Of a stretch of DNA of 64,000 nt, positions 15,348 to 22,766 are shown in pieces (within the stretch, counting starts at the first letter, position 1; every line of letters starts with the position of its first letter). The notes beneath the pieces were generated by a model that was not told the DNA's origin, searched no databases, and worked only from the letters and a program-made list of their open reading frames with translations. The stretch lies in assembly GCA_018267055.1 (NCBI GenBank), contig JAFDZF010000184.1:1-64000 (forward strand), given 5' to 3'. The position numbers and the translations under genes are program-made. Source of the DNA: Bacteroidota bacterium. GTDB taxonomy: Bacteria > Bacteroidota > Bacteroidia > Flavobacteriales_F > PHOS-HE28.

Positions 15348-17711
15348 TCAGCGCACCAGCGTGAACGCGCCGTGCAGGTCGTAGTGCCGCCCGTCGATCC
15401 CCTCGGCCTTCAGCACATAGAAGTAGGTGCCTTCAGGCACCTCGTTGCCGCTGGGCGTGCGGCCACCCCAGCCCATGCCCACCTGGCGGATGTCGCCCAC
15501 CTGCTGGCCCCAGCGGTTGAAGATGTCCACCGACAGGCCGGTCAAGCCGTTGGATGATACCCGGAACGCGTCGTTGCGTCCGTCGTTGTTGGGGCTGATC
15601 ACGTTCGGCACCACCACCCAGGAGCTGTCCACCGTCGGCAACCCATCGTTCACCACGATGTAGAGCGTGTCCCTGTCGGAGCAGCCGGTGGTGGACTCCA
15701 GCACCACCATGTAGGTGCCCGGGGCGGTGTACACATGCGTGGGGTCGGGGTCCGTGGAGGCGGTCTGGTCGCCGAAGTCCCAGGACGACGTCGCGGAAGA
15801 AGGCGTGGACGCATCGGTGAACGACACGGTGAGCGGTGCCAGGCCGACAGTGGGCACGGCAACGATGGCGGCCACGGGTGCGGGCAATACCTGTACCAGG
15901 TCCGTCATGGACACGAAGGCCGGGCAATCCGCGCCGTCCACGGCCACGGTGAGCGACACATCGTACGATCCCTCCGCGGTGTAGCAATGCTCCGCGGTGG
16001 AGCCGCTTCCCCCCTGCCCATCACCGAACTGCCAGGTGTAGGTGCTGCCCGGCGTGCCGGAGGTGAAGGTGACGCAGAGCGGACCGCAACCTTCGGTATC
16101 CGTGGACGTGAAGATGGCCGCGCCGCCGCCGACGTTCACCGTCATCTCTTGGGCAGGCAAGGTGCAACCGTGCTGGTCGGTGATCACCACGGAATAGGTC
16201 GTGGTCGTGGTGGGGTACACCAGCGGCCCTTCGGGCGACCACGTGAACGTGTAGGCCGGTGAGCCGCCGGAGCCCTCGGCCAGCAGGACCGCATAGCCGC
16301 CTGCGCAGATGGTGGTGTCGTTGCCCACGCTGAGCACCAGCGGTGTCGGCTCGGTGATGGTGAAGCCGCCACCCGAGCTGCATCCTTCAGCATCCGCTAT
16401 CGTGTAGGTATAGGTGCCGGGTGCCAGCCCGCTGATCGTCGCGGTCTCCTCCCCGTTGGACCAGCTGTAGGTGTAGGGCTCCGCCCCGCCCTGCGCCACG
16501 ATCTCGAGCTGGCCGTCCGCCGCTCCGTGGCAGGAGACATTGGTGTAATGGAGGGTCTGGTGCATCACGGTCACCGTGATGTAGGCCGTGTCGCTGCCGC
16601 AGGCCGACGTGCCCACCACCCAGTAGGGGCCCGCCTGCATCACGCCGACCGTGATCGAGGGGGTGAGGGCGCCCGTGCTCCATTCGTAGGAATCGGCACC
16701 GGAGGCGGTGAGCACCGTGGTGGCCAGGGAACCGCACAAGGTGGCATCCCCTTGGATCGTCACCTCCGTTCCATCCAAGGTCACCGACACCTGGTCGCAG
16801 ACCGTATCACCGCAGGCGCTCACGGCGCAGAACGAGAGGCTGAAGGTGCCGCCGTCGCCTGGGCCCGGGGTGTAGGTGGTGCTGAACGCGTTCGGGTCGC
16901 TGAACGTGCCGTGGCCCCCTTCCCAGAAATAGGTCACCGCCTCACCCGTGAGCTGCCCCACCAGGGCCGTGGACGCACCACAGGCCAGGGGGCCTCCGCC
17001 GGATACGATGGCGGGCTGCAGCGGGATGAAAGGTGCCTGGCAGCCATCATTGGTATAGGTCACCGTGGGGGTGCCCGGCCAGGTGAAGTTCACGGTCGCA
17101 CCATCCTGCGCGCTGTGACCGCCGCTCATATCCACCAACTGGCTCCGATCATAGACCGCGGTATCAGCACAGGCCGTAGGCGTATAGCGCATGATCAAGG
17201 TGCGGTCCATCGGTGAACTGCCATAGTTGGCGAAGTGGCCCGTGATATTGCCCGCCTGCTGATAGATGATGTACAGTGTATCCGAGAGCTGGGCGAAGGA
17301 GTTGCCCGTGGGACACATCGTAGTGCTCGTGACTGCGATCACAGTGGCCCCCAACGGGATGATGCCGCCTGGCGGCTCCAGCAGATGACCGCATCCCTCG
17401 ATGGAGGCATTGATCGCAGCGGTGGTCGTCGCCGTGGTCGCATTCTGCACAAAGCCGAGGAACGGGTCCTGCAATCCGCCCGTGCTGAGATATGTAGGCC
17501 ACACCACGCTGAACCCGCTGATGCTCAATGGGGCCGGTCCAACAGTGAACCGGACCATCTCATTGTTCCACTCCTCACCTCCACCCGGGCAATTACCGTT
17601 GCAAGCGTCCACCAGGATGCTCTCGATCTCGAAGCACTTCGTGGGGATCTGGGCCTGCACGGCCGGTGCCAGCACGAGCAGGAAGAGCCCGCAGGTCAGG
17701 GAACGGAGCAT
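15348..17711 (-). CDS. Multi-domain PKD secreted protein with gliding-associated (type B) C-terminal domain
   Basis: A 787-residue surface protein, second of its kind here. The signal peptide runs MLRSLTCGLFLL to AVQAQ (about residue 20). The N-domain (20-225, CFEIESILVDACNG... with several Cys) resembles a lamin-tail-like domain. Ig/SprB-type modules follow (SYEWSTGALTPS, YSWSNGEETATISGLAPGTY), then PKD repeats (YTWQFGDGQGG, SSWDFGDQTAS), and the type B sorting domain from about 700 (VVPNVISPNNDGRNDAF; IFNRWGQQVG). An in-frame ATG at 17747 would add 12 residues before the signal; I prefer 17711. Exported by T9SS, surface role unknown. A GATCTTTG box lies at 17803-17810 on the same strand. 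Confidence 0.87.
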   Translation of the reverse strand: MLRSLTCGLFLLVLAPAVQAQIPTKCFEIESILVDACNGNCPGGGEEWNNEMVRFTVGPAPLSISGFSVVWPTYLSTGGLQDPFLGFVQNATTATTTAAINASIEGCGHLLEPPGGIIPLGATVIAVTSTTMCPTGNSFAQLSDTLYIIYQQAGNITGHFANYGSSPMDRTLIMRYTPTACADTAVYDRSQLVDMSGGHSAQDGATVNFTWPGTPTVTYTNDGCQAPFIPLQPAIVSGGGPLACGASTALVGQLTGEAVTYFWEGGHGTFSDPNAFSTTYTPGPGDGGTFSLSFCAVSACGDTVCDQVSVTLDGTEVTIQGDATLCGSLATTVLTASGADSYEWSTGALTPSITVGVMQAGPYWVVGTSACGSDTAYITVTVMHQTLHYTNVSCHGAADGQLEIVAQGGAEPYTYSWSNGEETATISGLAPGTYTYTIADAEGCSSGGGFTITEPTPLVLSVGNDTTICAGGYAVLLAEGSGGSPAYTFTWSPEGPLVYPTTTTTYSVVITDQHGCTLPAQEMTVNVGGGAAIFTSTDTEGCGPLCVTFTSGTPGSTYTWQFGDGQGGSGSTAEHCYTAEGSYDVSLTVAVDGADCPAFVSMTDLVQVLPAPVAAIVAVPTVGLAPLTVSFTDASTPSSATSSWDFGDQTASTDPDPTHVYTAPGTYMVVLESTTGCSDRDTLYIVVNDGLPTVDSSWVVVPNVISPNNDGRNDAFRVSSNGLTGLSVDIFNRWGQQVGDIRQVGMGWGGRTPSGNEVPEGTYFYVLKAEGIDGRHYDLHGAFTLVR

Positions 17712-18003
17712 GGACCAAGGACGCGGCGGGAGGACGGGAGGTGGCATGGGACGCTGTTTTAGGTCGTTCCGCAAGGGGGAGGTCCCTGCGAAAAAACGGG
17801 CGCAAAGATCGCCCGATCCGGCGGACCCCATGCTAAGAGATCGTTTCGCATGCCTCCCCTCCGTTCGACCGCGCTGGGGTTCCGATCCTGACGCCGGATA
17901 TGCGGGCGGGCCGATCGCTCGATGATCACGCCGCCGCCCATCTTCGTATGGAGGCCCTCCCTCCCGCCTCACGGTCGTTCATCTTCCATAAACCTGCAAT
18001 AAG

Positions 18004-21000
18004 ATGAGAGCCTTTTATCCCTTGGGCCTGTGCGCCCTGCTATCGACCGGCCCCGCATGGGGCCAGCCCGCCTTCACCGATCGCCCGGACCTGCTGCCCC
18101 TGGCCACCCATAGCGCGGTGTGCATGGGGGTGACCGACATGAACGGCGATGGCCGGGACGACCTCGGGGTCCTGGACGGGAGCAACCACTTCCGGGTGTT
18201 CTACCAGAACCCCGACGGGCGCTTCGTCGCGTACGACTATGGGCTGATGGAGGGCAGCCAGGAATGGGGCATGGCCCTGGCCGACATGGACCAGGACGGC
18301 CACAAGGACGTCCTCTCCGGCTCGTTCCAGATGAACTACCTGCGGATCGCCGTCCCCGGCCAGGCGCAGCCGGTGAGCATACTGGACAACAGCGGCTTCT
18401 TCGTCCAATGCGTGAGCATCGGCGACATGGACAACGACGGCTGGCTGGACGGCTTCGCCTGCAACGACAACGGAGCGCCCGGCACCTGGCGCAACGACCA
18501 GAGCGGCGCCCTGACGTATGCCGCCCTGGTGGATTTCGCCACCAACCCCGCCAGCGACATGAGCGGGAACTACGGCAGCGTGTTCACCGATTTCGACCTG
18601 GACGGCGACATCGACTTCTACCTGGCCCACTGCCGCCAGGGCGTGAACGACCCGAACGACCCGCGGCGCTGGGACCGCCTCTTCGTGAACGACGGCACCG
18701 GCCACTTCACCGACGAGGCCACCGTCCGCGGTGTGCAGAACAACTGGCAGACCTGGGCGGCGGACTTCGGCGACTGGGACAATGACGGCGACCTGGACCT
18801 GGTGACCGTGAACCACGACCGCGATGTGCAGTTCCTGGAGAACGACGGCACCGGCCATTTCACGGAGATCGACGACGGCGGCCTCAACCTCACGGGCTTC
18901 CTGCTGGAAGTGCACATGGAGGACTTCGACAACGACGGCTTCCTGGACATCCTGATCGGCGGAGGCTCCCAGTTCTACCTCCAAGGCCATGGGGACGGCA
19001 CCTTCACCCGCCGGAACGGCCTGTTCCCGTCGGACAAGGCGATCCAGGGCTTCGCGCTCGGCGACCTGAACAATGACGGCGCCATGGACGTGTGGGCGAG
19101 CTACGGCGACGGCTATACCTCGCCCGATCCCGCCCGTCCCGACCGGCTGTGGCTGAACAACGGCAACGCCAACCACTGGCTGAACGTGCGGCTGCGCGGG
19201 GTGCAGAGCAACCGCGACGCCATCGGCGCCCACGTGACGCTCACCACCGCCCTGGGCACGCAGGTGCGCGAGGTGCGCGCCGGGGAGAGCTATGGGATGA
19301 CCAACACGGCCATGTGCCACTTCGGCCTGGGCGCCAACACCACCATCCCCGCCCTGACGGTGCGCTGGCCCAGCGGGCAGGTGGACACCTATACCGATGT
19401 GGCCGCCGACCAGGCGATCACCCTGGTGGAGGGCGGATGCAACGCACCGGCGGTCACCATCACCTCGTCCACGGGCGCGTTCAACCTCTGCGGCGGCACG
19501 AGCAGCATCACGCTGACCGCCTCCGGGGCGGGTCCCTACCTCTGGAGCACCGGCGCCACCACCGCCTCGATCGACGTGGACCAGCCGGGGCAATACACCG
19601 TGGACATGGGCAGCGGCGGGTGCACGGGCACTGCGGCCACCCTTGTCGCCGCGACCTCGGTCCCCGTGGCCGTAGCCCTCAGCGGGGACAACAACCTGTG
19701 CCCGGGTGAGGAAGTGACCCTGACCGCGTCCGGCACGGGCCCCTACCTCTGGAGCACCGGCGCCACCGGCGCTTCCATCAACGTGGACCAGGCCGGGCAA
19801 TACACGGTGGAGACGCCGGGCGATCCCTGCTTCACACCGGGGACCGTGACCATCACCGCCGACGTGACGGTGCCCACGGTCACCTTGAGCGGCCGCAACA
19901 CCCTGTGCCCGGGCGAGGAGGTGACCCTGACCGCGTCCACCGCGAACGCCTACGCGTGGAGCACCGGCGCCACCACCCAGAGCATCATGGTGAGCGAAGC
20001 GGGCAGCTACACCGTGACCGTGGACAACAGCTGCCCGGGCGTGGTCTCGGCCCCGGTGGACGTGGAGATGCTGTCCGCCCCGGAAGCCCCCACCAGCGCC
20101 GACGTCTCGATCCCCGCTCCCGGAACCGCCGAGCTGGTGGCCAGCGACATCGGTGTGGTGTGGTACGACGTGGCCGAAGGCGGCTCCCCCATCGGCACCG
20201 GCTCCCCCTGGACCACCCCGTTCGTGGACAGCGATGCCACCTTCTGGTGCGCCGTTCCGGGCCCCACCTCCCTGGAGACCGCCTATGGCGGCATCTCCTT
20301 CATCAACCCCAACGCCAGTGAAGAGAACGATGATGGGTACTACCCGCTCTTCACGGCCACGGCACCGTTCACGCTGGTCAGCGTGAAGGTACATGCCGGT
20401 GCGGCCGGCGACCGGGTGATCGCCTTGGTGGACGGCCCTTCCGGCACCGTCATCAGCCAGGCCACGCACAGCCTCCCCGCCGGGGAGAGCCGCGTGCAGC
20501 TGGACCTATCCATCGCACCAGGAGCCTACGGCCTGCGGGTCATCGGTACCCCGGGCCTCACGTGGGAGAACACCAACGGCTATCCGTTCGCGCTGGGTGC
20601 CGTGGGCGAGATCACCGGCGTGCGCACGCCCGGAGGCGGAACGAGCACGAACTTCTGGGAGGACTTCTACGATTGGGAGATCGAGGTGGGGACCCGCGGA
20701 TGCGAGAGCGCCCGGACACCCGTCCAGGTCCTCGTCGGCCCCACGGCGATCACGGAGGCCGGCGCAGGCGATGGCCTGGCCGTCTACCCCAACCCGGCCC
20801 ACGGTGCGGTGAACATCGCGCTCGGCACCCTCGCCGGCACGGTGGACCTCGACCTGCTGGACGTCACCGGCCGCGTGGTGCGGACCGAGCGGACCGCCGC
20901 GGGCACCGTGCACCGGATGGACGTCTCCGCCCTGTCCCCCGGCGGATACAGCCTGCGCGTGCGTTGCGCCGGCGGCACGCTGGTGAAGCGCATCGTCGTG

Positions 21001-21006
21001 AACTGA
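18004..21006 (+). CDS. FG-GAP/VCBS-repeat CRTAC1-type protein with ASPIC domain and T9SS type A sorting tail (twin 1)
   Basis: A 1000-residue secreted protein with a signal peptide (to about residue 20). A seven-blade FG-GAP/VCBS propeller spans about 22-380, with many Ca-binding blocks such as DMNGDGRDDLG, DNDGDLDLVT and DNDGFLDIL. An ASPIC/UnbV domain follows (about 395-475; WPSGQVDTY). Three near-identical Ig-like modules come next (about 490-690, each with LWSTGATT or AWSTGATT and LCPGEEVTLTAS), then a further Ig-like unit and a jelly-roll. The tail is a type A sorting domain (YPNPAHGAVNI near 920 to the end). It probably binds glycans or acts at the surface. The gene at 22767 is a close paralogue. 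Confidence 0.88.
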   Translation: MRAFYPLGLCALLSTGPAWGQPAFTDRPDLLPLATHSAVCMGVTDMNGDGRDDLGVLDGSNHFRVFYQNPDGRFVAYDYGLMEGSQEWGMALADMDQDGHKDVLSGSFQMNYLRIAVPGQAQPVSILDNSGFFVQCVSIGDMDNDGWLDGFACNDNGAPGTWRNDQSGALTYAALVDFATNPASDMSGNYGSVFTDFDLDGDIDFYLAHCRQGVNDPNDPRRWDRLFVNDGTGHFTDEATVRGVQNNWQTWAADFGDWDNDGDLDLVTVNHDRDVQFLENDGTGHFTEIDDGGLNLTGFLLEVHMEDFDNDGFLDILIGGGSQFYLQGHGDGTFTRRNGLFPSDKAIQGFALGDLNNDGAMDVWASYGDGYTSPDPARPDRLWLNNGNANHWLNVRLRGVQSNRDAIGAHVTLTTALGTQVREVRAGESYGMTNTAMCHFGLGANTTIPALTVRWPSGQVDTYTDVAADQAITLVEGGCNAPAVTITSSTGAFNLCGGTSSITLTASGAGPYLWSTGATTASIDVDQPGQYTVDMGSGGCTGTAATLVAATSVPVAVALSGDNNLCPGEEVTLTASGTGPYLWSTGATGASINVDQAGQYTVETPGDPCFTPGTVTITADVTVPTVTLSGRNTLCPGEEVTLTASTANAYAWSTGATTQSIMVSEAGSYTVTVDNSCPGVVSAPVDVEMLSAPEAPTSADVSIPAPGTAELVASDIGVVWYDVAEGGSPIGTGSPWTTPFVDSDATFWCAVPGPTSLETAYGGISFINPNASEENDDGYYPLFTATAPFTLVSVKVHAGAAGDRVIALVDGPSGTVISQATHSLPAGESRVQLDLSIAPGAYGLRVIGTPGLTWENTNGYPFALGAVGEITGVRTPGGGTSTNFWEDFYDWEIEVGTRGCESARTPVQVLVGPTAITEAGAGDGLAVYPNPAHGAVNIALGTLAGTVDLDLLDVTGRVVRTERTAAGTVHRMDVSALSPGGYSLRVRCAGGTLVKRIVVN

Positions 21007-21025
21007 ACCATATATCCCTTGCGCA

Positions 21026-21051
21026 GCGAAGGCCCGGAAACGGGCCTTCGC
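21026..21051 (+). terminator. Hairpin terminator between convergent genes
   Basis: A perfect 11-bp stem, GCGAAGGCCCG (21026-21036) and CGGGCCTTCGC (21041-21051), with a GAAA tetraloop, 20 bases after the FG-GAP gene and 13 bases after the convergent DUF2490 gene. No long T-run follows on either strand; it may serve both directions. Confidence 0.75.
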
Positions 21052-21063
21052 TCGTTGGGGCCG

Positions 21064-21798
21064 TTACCGATCGCTGCGATCGGACGCCTTGCCGTGGTGG
21101 TAGCGCGGCTTGGTGATGTCCCACGCGAACCCGAGGGTGAGCGACGACATGTGCTTGCCGCCCTTCTCATGGTATTCCGGCTGGTAGAGGTATTCCGCCA
21201 GCACCTCCCGGCCGCCGCCCAACCGGCGCGCCAGCCCCGCGATCCAAGCCATGCGCTTCAGTTCCAGCCCTTGCACCTCGACCTTGGTGTACGCCTCCAC
21301 CGAGGCATAGCCCACCCAGTGCTTCGGCAGGTCGCGCCGGTAACGGAAACGGTTGCGCAGGTAGTTATTGGGAGCGGACTCCAAGCGGTCGTCCGGCGCC
21401 AGCTGCTTGCGCTCGTTGAACCAGCCGAGGCGGTACGAGAACAGGTCCTTGTGCGCGCGGTATCGATACTGGAGACCGGCCTCCAAGCGGAAGAGGTCCT
21501 GCCCGAAGGTGTTCACGTAGCGCACCTGCACATCGGGGTACCAATGCTTGCTGCTGGCGTAGCGCGCCTGGAGGTAGTAGTACGAGCCCTTGAACCGCTC
21601 GAAGAAGCCGTAGTTGCGCCACACGTACTGCGCCTGCAGGTCCAGGTGCCGCGAGGGGGCATAGCCCAGCTCCAGGCCGATCCACTGCTGGTACTCCTGG
21701 TGGCTGGTGGCGGCATCGCCCTGCGCACGGGCCGGCCGCATGGACGCCGCGCAACCGGCGAACACGAGGGCACGCAGGAGGAAGGTCGCGCAGCGCAC
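21064..21798 (-). CDS. DUF2490-family outer-membrane protein
   Basis: A 244-residue protein with a signal peptide (cleavage near ARA-QG, residue 26). The remainder is a run of aromatic, alternating beta strands with the typical block YLRNRFRYRRDL (about 150-161) and QWIGLELGYAP at the start, as in DUF2490 proteins predicted to form outer-membrane barrels. Function is unknown. It lies 5 bases downstream of mazG on the same strand and so is probably co-transcribed with it, an association that does not by itself explain its role. Confidence 0.75.
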   Translation of the reverse strand: MRCATFLLRALVFAGCAASMRPARAQGDAATSHQEYQQWIGLELGYAPSRHLDLQAQYVWRNYGFFERFKGSYYYLQARYASSKHWYPDVQVRYVNTFGQDLFRLEAGLQYRYRAHKDLFSYRLGWFNERKQLAPDDRLESAPNNYLRNRFRYRRDLPKHWVGYASVEAYTKVEVQGLELKRMAWIAGLARRLGGGREVLAEYLYQPEYHEKGGKHMSSLTLGFAWDITKPRYHHGKASDRSDR

Positions 21799-21803
21799 GG
21801 TGT

Positions 21804-22583
21804 TCAGTTCAGGTCCTTGGCCGCTTCCCAGTAGGCGTCCATCTCCGCCAGGCTCATCTCGCCGAGCACCTTCCCGTCCTTGCGGGCCTCCGTCTCCAAG
21901 TACTGGAACCGGCGGATGAACTTCCGGTTGGTGCGCTCCAGCGCCTCGTCAGGGTCCACGCCTAGGAAGCGCGCATAGTTCACGATGCTGAAGAGCAGGT
22001 CGCCCAGCTCGTCCGCTTGCTTGGGAGAGCCCTGGTCCACCTCGTGCTTCAGTTCGCCGAGCTCCTCCTGCACCTTGTCCCACACCTGGTCGCGATGCTC
22101 CCAATCGAAGCCTACGCCCCGCGCCTTGTCCTGGATGCGGATGGCCTTCACCAGCGACGGCAACCCGCGCGGCACACCCTCCAGCACGCTTTTGGCGCCT
22201 TCGTCCTTTCCCTTCTCCCCCAGCTTGATCCGCTCCCAGTTGGCCTTCACCTCCTCCTCATCGCGCACCTGGACGTCGCCATAGATGTGCGGATGCCGGC
22301 GCACCAGCTTGTCGCAGATGCCGTTGAGCACGTCGGTGATGGTGAAGGCACCCTGCTCCTCGCCGATCTTGGCATAGAAGACGTTGTGGAGCATGAGGTC
22401 GCCCAGCTCCTTCTTCACCTCCTCCAGGTCGTTCTCCAGGATGGCATCGCCCAGCTCGTAGGTCTCCTCGATGGTGAGCGGACGCAGCGTCGCCATCGTC
22501 TGCTTGCGGTCCCATGGGCATTTCTCCCGCAGGTCGTCCATGATGGTGAGCAGGCGTTGGAAGGCGGCAAGTCGGGCGTCCAT
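21804..22583 (-). CDS. mazG: Nucleoside triphosphate pyrophosphohydrolase MazG
   Basis: A 259-residue all-alpha NTP pyrophosphohydrolase that hydrolyses (d)NTPs to monophosphates in the cytoplasm. The two MazG domains are both present: KCPWDRKQT (about 20-28) with EETYELGDAI and EEVKKELGDLM in the first, and EELGELKHEV with ADELGDLLF in the second, supplying the Mg-binding EExxE and ExxD residues. Length is standard. ATG 22583 was chosen over a longer frame because a GATCTTTC box ends only 4 bases upstream. The gene sits between the two FG-GAP twins, followed by the DUF2490 gene. Confidence 0.93.
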   Translation of the reverse strand: MDARLAAFQRLLTIMDDLREKCPWDRKQTMATLRPLTIEETYELGDAILENDLEEVKKELGDLMLHNVFYAKIGEEQGAFTITDVLNGICDKLVRRHPHIYGDVQVRDEEEVKANWERIKLGEKGKDEGAKSVLEGVPRGLPSLVKAIRIQDKARGVGFDWEHRDQVWDKVQEELGELKHEVDQGSPKQADELGDLLFSIVNYARFLGVDPDEALERTNRKFIRRFQYLETEARKDGKVLGEMSLAEMDAYWEAAKDLN

Positions 22584-22587
22584 GGGT

Positions 22588-22595
22588 GAAAGATC
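22588..22595 (-). promoter_or_regulatory. Putative -7 element before mazG
   Basis: GATCTTTC on the minus strand, 4 bases before the ATG at 22583; consistent with a leaderless mazG transcript. Confidence 0.4.
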
Positions 22596-22766
22596 GCTGT
22601 TCCATGCGGTCATGTGCGCACATACCCTGGGCGGTGGGCATATGCACCCACGGCCCGAAGCCGCGCACGGACCTGCGGGCGCCGATCGGCCCGCTCGCTT
22701 CGTCACTACCGGCGGACGCGGCCGATCCACGTCCATACCCCTTCACCCATACGCTTCCGACCGACC

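Noticed and set aside
12934-15384. Long plus-strand frame antisense to the PKD protein gene
   Set aside because: Arg/Gly/Ala-biased sequence without recognisable fold; the minus-strand frame has a signal peptide, PKD and sorting domains.
19500-20060. DNA direct repeats within the FG-GAP gene, possibly microsatellite or CRISPR-like
   Set aside because: They correspond to three Ig-like protein modules of unequal length, with no regular repeat-spacer pattern.
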